In this document: positions 1-8,334 of the stretch, piece after piece
Position numbering within the stretch: the stretch's first letter is position 1
Layout of the letters: every line of letters begins with the position of its first letter
Assembly (NCBI GenBank): GCA_021737245.1
Contig: JAIPEI010000003.1
Span: 1-23,778 of the forward strand
DNA from: Deltaproteobacteria bacterium
Lineage (GTDB): Bacteria > Desulfobacterota > DSM-4660 > Desulfatiglandales > HGW-15
Direction: 5' to 3'
DNA length: 23,778 nt
The notes under the pieces: model-generated
The model's database searches: none
What the model was told of the DNA's origin: nothing
What the model saw: only the letters and a program-made list of their open reading frames with translations
Translations under genes and position numbers: made by a program

Positions 1-206
1 TCCTCACTCAGCCTCCGACCCACGGACTTGCCCTTCTCCTTGCGGGTATAAAGATAGTATGGACCATTGACAACCAGATCTTTTGACCCTTTTCGCTTCG
101 TCTTGAGGAACTGTTCTGTAACGGAACCCTTTCTCATGGTTCGTATGTTGCGAATTTCTGTGAGGATCTGCTCCCTGCGACCTTCCAGCTCCTGGATCTC
201 GATCAT
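1..206 (-). CDS. DUF6788-like small protein, 5' part only (runs off window)
   Basis: The first 68 codons of a minus-strand gene are visible; the rest lies beyond the left edge. The start is an ATG at 206, preceded on the minus strand by a GGGAGGGG ribosome-binding stretch. A longer in-frame extension is not needed. The N-terminus (MIEIQELEGRREQILTEI) is charged and probably helical. It is followed by a basic block with RKGSVTEQFLK and then GPYYLYTRKEKGK. This pattern of KGS, GPYY and a basic hairpin resembles the DUF6788 family, small proteins of unknown function often present in many copies and often near transposase genes. The family name is from memory and was not searched. The Cys residues seen in many relatives are absent. 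A perfect palindrome lies 16 bases upstream of the start. Its direction is opposite to the xseA operon, and the local base composition is less GC-rich than the neighbours, which would fit a mobile origin. No function can be assigned. Confidence 0.55.
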   Translation of the reverse strand, partial: MIEIQELEGRREQILTEIRNIRTMRKGSVTEQFLKTKRKGSKDLVVNGPYYLYTRKEKGKSVGRRLSE

Positions 207-221
207 AGGCCCCTCCCTGCC

Positions 222-243
222 ATTGTTGTAAAACTACAACAAT
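222..243. promoter_or_regulatory. Perfect 9-bp inverted repeat upstream of the DUF6788-like gene
   Basis: ATTGTTGTA at 222-230 is mirrored exactly by TACAACAAT at 235-243 with the 4-base centre AAAC. It is A/T-rich in a GC-rich region and sits 16 bp upstream of the minus-strand start at 206, so it may be an operator, part of the promoter, or the end of a mobile unit. No T-tract makes it an obvious terminator. Confidence 0.5.
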
Positions 244-408
244 AGGAGGGCCGCCACACAGAGTCAAACCCAAAAACCCTCATTCATGTCGCAGGCCCTC
301 AGTCCCGAAAGGGGTTGTCTGGCATGCCGCATTCGGATACGATGCCCATCTGTGCCGTCCCCGGCGGATGTTCAACCGGGTTGACCGGCCTCACGCGTGC
401 GGAGGGGG

Positions 409-1770
409 ATGTTGGAAGACGAAAGGCTTGTGGAAAGGCAGGGCCCCCGGGTCTACACCGTCTCAGGGTTGACCGCGGAAATCCGCGGCCTCCTGGAGGA
501 GCGGTTTCCTTTCGTCTGGGTGGAAGGCGAGGTCTCCAACGTTCGGACGCCGGCCTCAGGCCACTGCTACATGGGCATTAAGGACGAGGCCTCCCAGATA
601 CGGGCCGTGATGTTCCGACCCAGGGTGAGGACCCTCCGTTTCCGGCCGGAGGACGGCATGAAGGTGATCGCCCAGGGACGGGTCGGCGTGTACGAACCCC
701 GCGGGGAGTACCAGCTCGTCCTGGACTACCTTGAACCCCTGGGCGTCGGCGCCCTTGCGCTCGCCTACGAGCAGCTCAAGCAGAAGCTGTCCGCGGCAGG
801 GTGGTTCCGGGAGGAGAACAAGAAGCCCCTCCCCTTCCTTCCGTCGCGCGTGGCCGTGATCACGTCTCCGACCGGAGCGGCCGTTCGCGACTTCCTGAAT
901 GTCATTCAACGCCGGTTCGGCAACATAGCGATCACGGTGGTTCCGGTTCGCGTACAGGGGGACCGGGCGGCCGGGGAAATCAGCGAGGCGATTGAAACCG
1001 TCAATCGGTGCCTCGACGTCGACGTCATCGTCCTCACCCGGGGAGGCGGGTCCCTGGAGGACTTGTGGCCGTTCAACGAGGAGATTACGGCCCGCGCCAT
1101 TCGAGACTCTCGCATACCGGTCGTCTCCGCTGTCGGGCACGAAATCGACGTGACCATCGCCGACCTGGTCGCGGACCTTCGCGCACCGACGCCCTCGGCC
1201 GCAGCCGAGCTGCTCGTATCGGAGAAGGAGATCCTGGTAAGGTCGATCCATGAACTTCGCGAGCGGCTTCTCACCGGCATTCGAGCCCGCTGCCGGCGGC
1301 GCATGGAGCGCCTGGGTCACCTGGAGTCCAGGCTTCGGGATCCCAGGAAGGCGATCGAGCATTCCTGGATGCGGCTCGACGATCTTGCGGGTCGTCTCGT
1401 ACGCAATGAAGCCTTCCTGATCCGGGAAAACGCCGCGAGGGTTCGATCCTCCACCGGCCGGCTCATGAGAAACGGCCCCCAACACCGCATCCAGGAGTTC
1501 CGGCGGGAGCTGCGGTTCTGCCGGCGCACCCTCGACGCGGGCATGAAACGAACCCTTTCCACCCATTGTTCCGCCCTTTCCGTTCTCGGTGGGCGCCTCA
1601 AGGGCCTGGATCCCCGCGGTGTGCTCCAGCGCGGGTACAGCATCACGAGGCTGCTGCCGGAAGGCCGGGTTTTGCGGCAGGCCTCGGAGGCTCAAAAGGG
1701 AGACCGCGTAGAGGTGACCCTGGCCCGGGGGATCCTCGAGTGTCGAATTGACAATACCCATAATTCGTAA
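409..1770 (+). CDS. xseA: Exodeoxyribonuclease VII large subunit
   Basis: This is the large catalytic subunit of exonuclease VII, a cytoplasmic nuclease that degrades single-stranded DNA to oligonucleotides together with XseB. The 453-residue product matches the usual family length. The N-terminal OB-fold reads VYTVSGLTAEIRGLL, then WVEGEVSN and PASGHCYMGIKD. The nuclease core follows: SPTGAAVRDFLNVIQRR, the glycine-rich RGGGSLEDLW at residues 211-220, VGHEIDVTIADL with its His at 244, and APTPSAAAEL. A coiled-coil-prone region and the family's C-terminal LQRGYSITR segment complete it. ATG 409 is chosen because GGAGG at 401-405 precedes it at a short 3-base spacing. An in-frame GTG at 397 adds four residues but has no ribosome-binding site. 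It is the first gene of the xseA-xseB-ispA-dxs-tlyA operon; xseB starts about 150 bp downstream. Function is secure, the exact start less so. Confidence 0.95.
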   Translation: MLEDERLVERQGPRVYTVSGLTAEIRGLLEERFPFVWVEGEVSNVRTPASGHCYMGIKDEASQIRAVMFRPRVRTLRFRPEDGMKVIAQGRVGVYEPRGEYQLVLDYLEPLGVGALALAYEQLKQKLSAAGWFREENKKPLPFLPSRVAVITSPTGAAVRDFLNVIQRRFGNIAITVVPVRVQGDRAAGEISEAIETVNRCLDVDVIVLTRGGGSLEDLWPFNEEITARAIRDSRIPVVSAVGHEIDVTIADLVADLRAPTPSAAAELLVSEKEILVRSIHELRERLLTGIRARCRRRMERLGHLESRLRDPRKAIEHSWMRLDDLAGRLVRNEAFLIRENAARVRSSTGRLMRNGPQHRIQEFRRELRFCRRTLDAGMKRTLSTHCSALSVLGGRLKGLDPRGVLQRGYSITRLLPEGRVLRQASEAQKGDRVEVTLARGILECRIDNTHNS

Positions 1771-1922
1771 GATAGTGAAAGATTGTACCGGTTCACGGCG
1801 CGTGACGTTCCTCTCAGTGTTGCCCCGGGCCCGTCGCGGCCGCCTGCCGGAGTGCCCTGCCTGCGAGGATGACGGACCGGAACCCGGCGGGAGATCCCAA
1901 GGGACAGACGCGAGGAAGGACC

Positions 1923-2168
1923 ATGGCTGAAAAGACCTTTGAAGACTCCATGAAACGACTCGAGGAGATCGTCCAGCAGCTCGAGGGCGGGGAAATGCCG
2001 CTGGAGGACTCCCTCCGCGTGTTCGAGGAAGGGATGAAGCTCGCCGCTTTCTGCTCCCGAAAGCTGGAAGAAGCGGAGAAAAAGGTCACCCTTCTGGTTT
2101 GTGAACAGGGGGGAGGGCTGGTCGAAAAGCCCTTCGGACCCGACGAGGCCGAGGACGACACCCCATGA
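1923..2168 (+). CDS. xseB: Exodeoxyribonuclease VII small subunit
   Basis: This is the small subunit of exonuclease VII, an all-helical protein of which several copies bind the coiled coil of XseA. The 81-residue product has the family signature near the N-terminus (FEDSMKRLEEIVQQLEGGEMPLEDSL as consecutive segments), then LRVFEEGMKLAAFCSRKLEEAEKKV. ATG 1923 is preceded by GAGGAAGG with good spacing. An in-frame ATG at 1869 would add 18 residues unlike the family and has no better ribosome-binding site. The stop overlaps the ispA start in an ATGA arrangement (2165-2168), suggesting translational coupling. The 152 bp between xseA and xseB contain no gene that I can support. Confidence 0.95.
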   Translation: MAEKTFEDSMKRLEEIVQQLEGGEMPLEDSLRVFEEGMKLAAFCSRKLEEAEKKVTLLVCEQGGGLVEKPFGPDEAEDDTP

Positions 2169-3058
2169 TGCATCTCAAACCGTACCTCGCCGAGAAACGT
2201 GAGATCGTGGACCGCGCGCTCGAGTCCTGCTTTCCCCCCCCGGCGGGTCCGGCCGGAGACGTAGTCCGGGCCATGACCTACAGTCTCTTCGCCGGGGGAA
2301 AGAGGCTCCGTCCGATCCTGTGCATCGCCGGAGCCGAGGCGACCGGCGGAAGAGCCGAGGATGTCCTTCCCGCGGCCTGCGCCCTCGAGATGATTCACAC
2401 CTACTCTCTCATCCACGACGATCTGCCGGTCATGGACGACGACGATCTGCGGCGCGGAAAGGCGACCAACCACAAGGTCTTCGGAGAAGCCATCGCCCTC
2501 CTGGCCGGCGACGGGCTGCTCACCGAAGCCTTCGCCGTGCTGGCGGGCATGAGCCTTCCCGTGACCACATCCCCGAACGCCCTCACGCGGGTCATACGGT
2601 GGGTCTCCGAAGCGGCGGGATACCGCGGCATGGTCGGGGGACAGGTTGCGGACATCCAGTCCGAAGGAACCCCGCCCGACGAGGAACGGGTTCGGTTCAT
2701 CCACACCCACAAGACCGCGGACCTGATCACCGTCTCCTCTGTGTGCGGCGCGGTTCTCTGCGGCGCCCACGAGGAGTGGATCGATGCCCTCACAGCGTAC
2801 GGACGTGGGATCGGCCTCGCATTTCAAATCTCGGACGACATTCTGAACATCGAGGGGGACCGCGGTACCCTGGGCAAAAAGGTCGGCAGCGACGTGGAAC
2901 GGGGCAAGGTCACGTGGCCCGCGGTCTTCGGCCTCGAGGAGTCTCGCAGGGCCCGGGAGGACTTGGTCCGCGGCGCGCTGGACGCCTTGAACCCATTGGA
3001 TCACCGGGCGGATCCGTTGCGGGCCGTCGCCCGGTACATCGTCGAGAGACAGAGATGA
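2165..3058 (+). CDS. ispA: Polyprenyl (farnesyl/geranylgeranyl) diphosphate synthase
   Basis: This is a cytoplasmic trans-prenyltransferase that condenses isopentenyl diphosphate with allylic diphosphates to give farnesyl or geranylgeranyl diphosphate for quinone and undecaprenyl synthesis. The 297-residue product shows GGKRLRP at residues 44-50, the first aspartate-rich motif DDLPVMD at 85-91 with further aspartates to 94, RRGKAT, KTADLI, and the second motif DDILN at 224-228. The last position of that motif is Asn rather than the textbook Asp, a variant I recall in related bacteria, so it is not evidence of inactivity. The bulky residues before the first motif (Y80, S81) suggest a short-chain product, but chain length cannot be fixed by eye. 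It overlaps xseB and dxs by ATGA junctions, placing it beside the enzyme that starts the MEP pathway. Confidence 0.93.
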   Translation: MMHLKPYLAEKREIVDRALESCFPPPAGPAGDVVRAMTYSLFAGGKRLRPILCIAGAEATGGRAEDVLPAACALEMIHTYSLIHDDLPVMDDDDLRRGKATNHKVFGEAIALLAGDGLLTEAFAVLAGMSLPVTTSPNALTRVIRWVSEAAGYRGMVGGQVADIQSEGTPPDEERVRFIHTHKTADLITVSSVCGAVLCGAHEEWIDALTAYGRGIGLAFQISDDILNIEGDRGTLGKKVGSDVERGKVTWPAVFGLEESRRAREDLVRGALDALNPLDHRADPLRAVARYIVERQR

Positions 3059-4950
3059 GCGAAGAAAACCGACAGGAAGGAATCCTGGCGGGCATTGAAA
3101 GCCCTGCCGACCTGCGGGGACTGTCGGTCCAGGAGCTGGAGCAGCTCGCGGCCGAGATCCGCAGCGAAATCATCGAGACCGTCTCCAGGAAAGGCGGGCA
3201 CCTGGCGCCCAGCCTCGGCGTCGTGGAGCTCACCCTCGCCCTCCATCAGGTGTTCGACACGCCACGGGACAAGATCATCTGGGACGTGGGACACCAGGCC
3301 TACACCCACAAGCTGATCACGGGAAGACGGGACCGTTTCGAGACCCTCCGCACCTACGGTGGGATCAGCGGATTCCCCAAGCGTGCGGAAAGCCCCTACG
3401 ACCCCTTCGACACGGGACACAGCAGCACGTCCATTTCCGCGGGCCTCGGCATCAGCACCGCAAACGAGTTCAAGGGTCTTCACAACCGGGTGATCGCGGT
3501 GATCGGAGACGGATCCATGACCGGCGGGATGGCCTACGAAGGCCTGAACCAGGCCGGGCACATGGAAAAGGATCTGATCGTGGTCCTGAACGATAACGAG
3601 ATGTCCATCGCGCCGAACGTGGGGGCATTCTCCTCCTTTCTCAGCCGCAAGATGTCCGGCAAGCGGTTCGTGAACTTCCGAAAGGATCTGGAAACCTTTC
3701 TGAAATCCATTCCCGGCGTGGGAGAGAACATCCTGAACATTGCGCGCCGGAGCGAGGACTCGTTCATCACCTTTTTCACCCCCGGCATGCTCTTCGAGGC
3801 GTTCAAGTTCAAGTACATCGGCCCTATCCACGGGCACCGGCTCGACCGGCTCATCGAGACCTTTCAGAACACGCTTCACATTCCGGGGCCCGTGCTCGTC
3901 CACGTGCTCACAGTCAAGGGTAAAGGATACCCGCCGGCGGAGAAGGATCCCGCGCACTTCCACGGGGTGGGAGTCTTCGAGATCGAGACCGGGACGCCCG
4001 CGAGGGCCGCTCACCCCCCACCGCCGACCTACACGGAAGCCTTCGGGGACGCCATGGTGGAACTGGGGGAGAAGATCCCCGAGCTCTTCGCCATTACGGC
4101 GGCCATGCCCGAGGGCACCGGCCTGAACCGGTTCTCCCAGACCTTCCCCGACCGCTTTCTGGACGTGGGCATCGCCGAGCAGCACGCCGTCACTTTTGCG
4201 GCCGGCCTGGCCGCGGAAGGGCTGCGGCCCGTGGTGGCCGTTTACTCCACCTTTCTCCAGCGGGCCTACGACCAGGTCATCCACGACGTCTGTCTCCAGA
4301 ACCTCCCCGTGGTCTTCTGCCTGGATCGCGGCGGGCTCGTCGGGGAAGACGGTCCCACCCACCACGGTCCGTTCGATCTCTCTTTCCTGCGCATCCTTCC
4401 GAACATCACCGTCATGGCCCCCAGGGACGAGAACGAGCTCAGGCACATGCTCTTTACGGCCCTCAAGCAGCCCGGACCCGTGGCCGTGCGCTACCCCAGG
4501 GGAGCCGGCACCGGCGTTCGCCTCGACAGCGATTTCCGCGAGATCCCGATCGGAAAGGCCGAGCGCCTGCGCGAAGGAAGCGATCTCACCATCTTCGCCG
4601 TCGGAAGCATGGTCGTCCCCTCGCTTGCAGCCGCCGAAACCCTCGAGGAGAAGGGAATCCATGCCGAGGTCGTCAACGTCCGCTTTGTCAAGCCCCTGGA
4701 CCCGGCCCTGGCCGACCACGCGCTGGGCACGGGACGCGTGCTCGTGGTGGAGGAAAACACCCGGGCGGGCGGACTGAGCGGTGCGGTCTTGGAATCCTTC
4801 AACGACAGCGGGATCCTCGGCAACATCGCGGTCCGGCGAATGGGCCTGCCCGACCGCTTCGTCGAGCACGGTTCGATCGACGTTCTCCGGTCCCTGTGCG
4901 GGCTGGATGCCGCGTCCATCGTGGAGGAAGCCGAGCATCTCTTCCCCTAG
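3055..4950 (+). CDS. dxs: 1-deoxy-D-xylulose-5-phosphate synthase
   Basis: This thiamine diphosphate enzyme joins pyruvate and glyceraldehyde 3-phosphate to give DXP, the first step of the MEP isoprenoid pathway and also a precursor for thiamine and pyridoxal phosphate. The 631-residue product has the family length. Visible motifs are [34 protein letters not shown], the ThDP-binding GDG at 151-153 with its partner Asn at about 181 ([10 protein letters not shown]), GPIHGH, and the transketolase Glu of VGIAEQH at 375. The C-terminal transketolase domain follows ([11 protein letters not shown]). ATG 3055 overlaps the ispA stop (ATGA). A longer in-frame opening reaches upstream but is just the alternative frame inside ispA. 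It is likely regulated with the operon. The 3' end overlaps the chosen tlyA start by 44 bases. Confidence 0.97.
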   Translation: MSEENRQEGILAGIESPADLRGLSVQELEQLAAEIRSEIIETVSRKGGHLAPSLGVVELTLALHQVFDTPRDKIIWDVGHQAYTHKLITGRRDRFETLRTYGGISGFPKRAESPYDPFDTGHSSTSISAGLGISTANEFKGLHNRVIAVIGDGSMTGGMAYEGLNQAGHMEKDLIVVLNDNEMSIAPNVGAFSSFLSRKMSGKRFVNFRKDLETFLKSIPGVGENILNIARRSEDSFITFFTPGMLFEAFKFKYIGPIHGHRLDRLIETFQNTLHIPGPVLVHVLTVKGKGYPPAEKDPAHFHGVGVFEIETGTPARAAHPPPPTYTEAFGDAMVELGEKIPELFAITAAMPEGTGLNRFSQTFPDRFLDVGIAEQHAVTFAAGLAAEGLRPVVAVYSTFLQRAYDQVIHDVCLQNLPVVFCLDRGGLVGEDGPTHHGPFDLSFLRILPNITVMAPRDENELRHMLFTALKQPGPVAVRYPRGAGTGVRLDSDFREIPIGKAERLREGSDLTIFAVGSMVVPSLAAAETLEEKGIHAEVVNVRFVKPLDPALADHALGTGRVLVVEENTRAGGLSGAVLESFNDSGILGNIAVRRMGLPDRFVEHGSIDVLRSLCGLDAASIVEEAEHLFP

Positions 4951-5701
4951 ACATCGAGATTCCAAACAGAGGCTGGATCTGCTCCTGGTCCGCAAAGGGC
5001 TGGTCGAGAGCCGCGAGAAAGCGCGCGCCCTTATCATGGCCGGCGTCGTGGAGGTGGGCGGAGTGCGAGTGGACAAACCAGGCCACGTGGTTCGGGAATC
5101 CGCGGGGATCACCCTCCGGGCGTCCTCCCCGCCCTATGTGAGCCGCGGAGGCCTCAAACTGGCCGAGGCCCTGCAACGGTTCTCAGTGGACGTGCGGGGC
5201 GGAACGATCCTTGATGTGGGCGCATCCACCGGCGGCTTCACCGACTGCCTCCTTCAGAACGGCGCCGCACGGGTGATCGCCGTGGACGTGGGACACGGCC
5301 AGTTCCACTGGACCCTGCGAAACGATCCGCGGGTCCGCCTTATGGAAAGGACGAACATCCGCTACGTCACGCCCCAAGACCTGGGCGAACCCGTCCAGGG
5401 GGCGGTGATCGACGTTTCCTTCATCTCACTGAGAATCGTGGTCCCGGTGGTGGCACGGCTCCTGGACGCAGGGAGCTGGATGGTGACCCTCGTGAAGCCG
5501 CAGTTCGAGGTGGGGCGGGAGCGGGTGGGCAAAGGCGGGGTGGTGCGGGACCCTGCGCTCCACGCGGAGGTCCTGGAAGAGCTTTCCGGGCGCTTCCGGT
5601 CCGAGGGCTGGTCCGTGAAGGCCCAGGCGGAATCGCCCATCCTCGGCCCCAAAGGGAACCGCGAGTTTCTGCTCCATCTGGAGGAGAGTCGTCCCGGATA
5701 A
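4907..5701 (+). CDS. tlyA: TlyA family rRNA (cytidine-2'-O)-methyltransferase / hemolysin-like
   Basis: TlyA proteins are SAM-dependent methyltransferases that 2'-O-methylate cytidines in rRNA; some were first named hemolysins. The product has an N-terminal S4 RNA-binding domain ([23 protein letters not shown]), then YVSRGGLKL with K84, the FtsJ/RrmJ-like SAM motif [12 protein letters not shown] starting near D103, DVSFISL, and VKPQFE with K197 and E201. This supplies a K-D-K-E set like that of 2'-O-methyltransferases. The only canonical in-frame start before the S4 domain is ATG 4907, inside dxs. It gives an 18-residue tail not typical of the family and has no clear ribosome-binding site. 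An ATC codon at 4937 lies 9 bases after GGAGG (4923-4927) and could be a rare start. Family assignment is firm; the start is uncertain. It is the last gene of the operon. Confidence 0.9.
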   Translation: MPRPSWRKPSISSPRHRDSKQRLDLLLVRKGLVESREKARALIMAGVVEVGGVRVDKPGHVVRESAGITLRASSPPYVSRGGLKLAEALQRFSVDVRGGTILDVGASTGGFTDCLLQNGAARVIAVDVGHGQFHWTLRNDPRVRLMERTNIRYVTPQDLGEPVQGAVIDVSFISLRIVVPVVARLLDAGSWMVTLVKPQFEVGRERVGKGGVVRDPALHAEVLEELSGRFRSEGWSVKAQAESPILGPKGNREFLLHLEESRPG

Positions 5702-5826
5702 GCCGCAGGATCGTTCCGATGTGCCGGCCGCAGACGGGGCGGACTCCGGCGCCGGGGCATACCGCCGCCTCCGGCGCGGGAGGTTCTCCCGGTCGTTCGT
5801 TGCTCGATGACCCGCTGCGCTTCGGG

Positions 5827-6108
5827 TCAGTGACCCCTGCGCTTGGACGCCTTCAGCGGATTGATTTTGCCGTTTGCCTGGGTGCCGTTCGAGGCCTTCA
5901 CATGGGTGGCCATGCTGCAAACCCCCGAGCGCCACTTGACGGAAGGATCGGGGAAGCTGATGCAGTACTTGCCGCCGGAAAACTCCTGAACGCGCTGGCA
6001 GCCCTCGCACTGCTCGATGATCGTGTGGCAGTGACCTCCGTTGAACCGGCAGCCGCTCTTCTCCATGAAGAAACAATCCTGACCTTCCTTTACCGTTGCA
6101 CAAAGCAT
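5827..6108 (-). CDS. PxxKW cysteine-rich protein
   Basis: This is a 93-residue, cysteine-rich small protein of unknown function. It begins MLCATVKEGQDCFFMEKSGC, then HCHTIIEQCEGCQRV, KYCISFPDPSVKWRSGVCSMATHVK and a basic tail. The PDPSVKW segment fits the name-giving PxxKW motif of a family I recall mainly from Desulfobacterota, in which conserved cysteines suggest metal or iron-sulfur binding; that is inference. ATG 6108 is chosen because AAAGGA lies upstream at about 10 bases and because the family starts near this Met. An in-frame upstream ATG at 6147 falls inside a stable hairpin and is unlikely. There is no signal peptide or membrane segment. It is transcribed away from icd from the strong promoter at 6179-6206. 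A small inverted repeat (TGACCCG at 5808-5814, CGGGTCA at 5823-5829) covers its stop codon. Confidence 0.75.
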   Translation of the reverse strand: MLCATVKEGQDCFFMEKSGCRFNGGHCHTIIEQCEGCQRVQEFSGGKYCISFPDPSVKWRSGVCSMATHVKASNGTQANGKINPLKASKRRGH

Positions 6109-6135
6109 GGGTATCACGTCCTTTCTTCTAAAATA

Positions 6136-6158
6136 AGGCCCTGGCAATGCCAGGGCCT
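6136..6158 (-). terminator. Leader hairpin with T-rich tail ahead of the PxxKW gene (attenuator candidate)
   Basis: Bases 6136-6145 pair perfectly with 6149-6158 (stem AGGCCCTGGC and its complement) around a 3-base loop. Read on the minus strand it is followed by TTATTTT. It lies between the predicted start of transcription (about 6172) and the start codon at 6108. It therefore looks like an intrinsic terminator or attenuator inside the 5' leader, or a stabilising 5' hairpin. On the plus strand no T-tract follows. Confidence 0.55.
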
Positions 6159-6178
6159 GTGAAAACCAAAATCAGAAA

Positions 6179-6206
6179 ATTATAGTACCTATTTTTCCAG
6201 TGTCAA
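6179..6206 (-). promoter_or_regulatory. Near-consensus sigma70 promoter for the PxxKW gene
   Basis: On the minus strand TTGACA (6206-6201) and TATAAT (6184-6179) are both exact consensus hexamers separated by 16 bases. Transcription would start near 6172, giving a leader of roughly 64 bases. This is the best promoter match I found in the window. Confidence 0.75.
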
Positions 6207-6259
6207 TCCTTTTTTGGAGCAACGCGCGCTTTCAGTCCCGCTCCCGGAACGGAAAGACG

Positions 6260-6287
6260 TTGACCCGGGTCGCGAAGGTGGTAGGAT
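6260..6287 (+). promoter_or_regulatory. Candidate sigma70 promoter for icd
   Basis: TTGACC at 6260-6265 and TAGGAT at 6282-6287 are spaced by 16 bases, 43 bp upstream of the icd start. The -35 is five of six and the -10 four of six to consensus, so the call is tentative. Confidence 0.4.
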
Positions 6288-6329
6288 TGCGCTTCCTGCG
6301 TGACACCACTCCAAGGAGGAAAGCGCATC

Positions 6330-7565
6330 ATGAATCCCCGCGAAACCGTGGTCTTCGAAAATGGCCGCCTTGCGGTTCCCGACCATCCGGCCATCCCCTA
6401 CATCGAAGGAGACGGCATCGGACCGGACATCTGGAAGGCCGCGTCCCGGGTCATCGACCGTGCCGTAGAGCTCTGCTGGCAGGGTGAGCGAAGCATTGTC
6501 TGGGAGGAGATCCTCGCCGGGGAGAAGGCCTTCGAGGAGACGGGGCAGTGGCTTCCCCCCGAGACGCTCGAGGACTTGCGCAAGCACCGCATCGGCATCA
6601 AGGGCCCGCTCACCACGCCCGTGGGCGAAGGGTTTCGAAGCCTCAACGTCACCCTGCGGCAAAAGCTGGACCTGTACGCTTGCGTGCGCCCCGTTCGCTG
6701 GTTTCAGGGGGTGCCGAGCCCCGTTCGGGAACCCTGGAAGGTGGACATGGTGGTCTTCCGCGAAAACACGGAGGACGTGTACGCGGGCCTCGAGCTGGAG
6801 GCCGGCAGCGAAGAGGCCCTGGCCCTGCGGGCCTTCCTCCAGGAGCGGTTCGGGTGGGACATTCGCGAGGACGCCGCCCTGGGCGTCAAGCCGATCAGCC
6901 GGACGGGAAGCCGAAGGCTCATTCGGGCGGCCCTGGAGTTCGCCGTCTCCCGGGGCAGGAAAAGCGTGACCCTGGTCCACAAGGGAAACATTCAGAAGTT
7001 CACCGAGGGGGCGTTCCGGAACTGGGGGTACGCCCTCGCCAGGGAAGCTTACCCGGACAAGACCGTGGCGTGGGAGGATCTCGGGGAAAACGGCCCCGGG
7101 GACCGCGTCCTGATCAAGGACGCCATTGCGGACATCTTCTTTCAGCAGGCCCTCACGCGTTCCGACGAGTTCGATGTGATCGCCACCATGAACCTGAACG
7201 GCGACTACATCTCCGACGCGCTGGCGGCCCAGGTCGGCGGAATCGGCATGGCGCCCGGTGCCAACATCAACTACGAGCAGGGTTTCGCCCTGTTCGAGGC
7301 CACCCATGGAACGGCGCCCAAGTACGCGGGCCAGGACAAGGTCAACCCCTCTTCCCTCATCCTGAGCGGGGCCATGATGCTCGAGCACATGGGCTGGTCC
7401 GAGGCGGCGCGGCGCATCGAGCGGGGGCTGGAGAGCGCGTTCGCCCGCAAGACGGTCACCTACGACCTTGCGCGTCTCATGGAAGGGGCCCGAGAGGTCT
7501 CCTGCTCCCGCTTTGCCGATGTGGTCTGCAGCGCCATGGCGGAGGAACCGGACGGCGCCGCCTGA
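6330..7565 (+). CDS. icd: Isocitrate dehydrogenase, NADP-dependent type
   Basis: This cytoplasmic enzyme oxidatively decarboxylates isocitrate to 2-oxoglutarate. The 411-residue product follows the E. coli-type enzyme closely: [12 protein letters not shown] at the N-terminus, [22 protein letters not shown] with the substrate-binding Ser at residue 104 (the position phosphorylated by AceK in E. coli), [57 protein letters not shown], and [15 protein letters not shown]. The Lys-Tyr pair after HGTAP matches NADP-specific enzymes. ATG 6330 has a strong AAGGAGG (6313-6319) upstream; the in-frame codon at 6300 has none. No other TCA-cycle gene is adjacent. It converges on the nitroreductase gene with 25 bp between the stops. 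Confidence 0.96.
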   Translation: MNPRETVVFENGRLAVPDHPAIPYIEGDGIGPDIWKAASRVIDRAVELCWQGERSIVWEEILAGEKAFEETGQWLPPETLEDLRKHRIGIKGPLTTPVGEGFRSLNVTLRQKLDLYACVRPVRWFQGVPSPVREPWKVDMVVFRENTEDVYAGLELEAGSEEALALRAFLQERFGWDIREDAALGVKPISRTGSRRLIRAALEFAVSRGRKSVTLVHKGNIQKFTEGAFRNWGYALAREAYPDKTVAWEDLGENGPGDRVLIKDAIADIFFQQALTRSDEFDVIATMNLNGDYISDALAAQVGGIGMAPGANINYEQGFALFEATHGTAPKYAGQDKVNPSSLILSGAMMLEHMGWSEAARRIERGLESAFARKTVTYDLARLMEGAREVSCSRFADVVCSAMAEEPDGAA

Positions 7566-7590
7566 CCTCCAGAGGGGTGGAAGGCGCCGC

Positions 7591-8184
7591 TCACCGCTTG
7601 TATCCAACCGGCATCACCAGCAGCGGCACCCGTTTCCCGGGCAGGCCGAGCGCTTTCCCCAGGTCGTCTTCGCGAAACGCGCCCACGATCCCGGCCCCGA
7701 GCCCCAGGGCCACGGCCTGGAGAAAGATGTTCTGCCCGATGTGTCCGGACTCGATCATGGCGTACTGCACGCCCCGCCGGCCGTACTTTCCGGTAATCCT
7801 TTCGTACTCGGCCGTGACGATCAGAATCACCGGGGCCTCGGCCACCCACGCCTGGGAGAGGGAGGCCCTGGCCACGGCCTTCCTGAGGTCTCCATCAACC
7901 CCTGAGCCCAGCTTGTGCCCCCCCGGTGCATAGAGGTACACCCCCGCATCCAACCCGCGCACATCGCCCGCCACGGCATAAACGTTCATGGGATACAGCG
8001 CCCCTGCCGAGGGCGCCGCCCGCTTCATGCCCAACGAGCCGGTCAATCCCTGGGCCGCCCAGAGGAGTTGGCCCAGCTGCTCCAGGGTCAGGGGCCTGGA
8101 TCCAAACGCGCGGACCGTCCTCCGCTCCAGTATGGATCGCTCCAGGCTGATCTGCCCGTCGATTTTGGGTCTGGGAAGTCTCAT
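7591..8184 (-). CDS. SagB/nitroreductase-family FMN oxidoreductase
   Basis: The 197-residue product belongs to the FMN-dependent nitroreductase superfamily. It has ERRTVRAFGSRPLTLEQLGQLLWAAQGLTG, followed by APSAGALYPMNVYAVAG and GVYLYAPGGHKL. These features are typical of the SagB/ThcOx-type branch, whose best-known members oxidise azolines in peptide natural products. Most stand-alone relatives are uncharacterised. Later segments (GRRGVQYAMIESGHIGQNIFLQAVALGLG, then GAFREDDLGKALGLP) complete the family fold. No precursor peptide, cyclodehydratase or transporter is nearby, so a peptide-modifying role has no support here. ATG 8184 is preceded by GGGAGGAGG. It is divergent from the histidine kinase gene, with a plausible own promoter at 8292-8321. 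Substrate unknown. Confidence 0.85.
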   Translation of the reverse strand: MRLPRPKIDGQISLERSILERRTVRAFGSRPLTLEQLGQLLWAAQGLTGSLGMKRAAPSAGALYPMNVYAVAGDVRGLDAGVYLYAPGGHKLGSGVDGDLRKAVARASLSQAWVAEAPVILIVTAEYERITGKYGRRGVQYAMIESGHIGQNIFLQAVALGLGAGIVGAFREDDLGKALGLPGKRVPLLVMPVGYKR

Positions 8185-8291
8185 GGCCTCCTCCCTCCCG
8201 ATTTTCCATCCTGCTCTTCGGCTTGCGATCCCTGAACCGGGCGACACCTGCTACCTGCATCTCCGGTAAATCCGAAATCGTTCCATTCAGA

Positions 8292-8321
8292 TTGTACCAT
8301 TTCACCACCGGGATCGGCAAA
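8292..8321 (-). promoter_or_regulatory. Candidate promoter for the nitroreductase gene
   Basis: On the minus strand TTGCCG (8321-8316) and TACAAT (8297-8292) are separated by 18 bases, about 107 bp upstream of the start at 8184. The -10 is five of six, the -35 four of six to consensus. Confidence 0.35.
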
Positions 8322-8334
8322 ACCATTCAACTCC

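Noticed and set aside
315..581. Plus-strand open frame (88 codons) at the xseA start
   Set aside because: It overlaps xseA out of frame, with no ribosome-binding site and no recognisable protein.
556..1761. Minus-strand open frame (401 codons) opposite xseA
   Set aside because: xseA is fully conserved on the other strand; this frame has no recognisable motif.
2819..2835. Loss of the last Asp in the second aspartate motif of IspA (DDILN) as a sign of altered function
   Set aside because: I recall the same DDILN form in related functional enzymes, and the first motif and all other signatures are intact.
3001..5112. Long minus-strand open frame (703 codons) opposite dxs
   Set aside because: It mirrors a clearly conserved dxs gene in GC-rich DNA. 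Its product has no recognisable domain and a shadow-frame composition rich in His, Asp, Gly and Val.
5808..5829. 7-bp inverted repeat over the PxxKW stop codon as a bidirectional terminator
   Set aside because: An 8-base loop and no T-tract on either strand; too weak to call as a terminator.
6189..7607. Minus-strand open frame (472 codons) opposite icd
   Set aside because: It is a shadow of the well-conserved icd gene with no ribosome-binding site or domain, and it runs through the icd promoter.
6548..7933. Plus-strand open frame (461 codons) in another frame of icd extending across the icd/nitroreductase junction
   Set aside because: Arg/Gly/Pro-rich shadow composition, no ribosome-binding site, and it crosses two convergent real genes.
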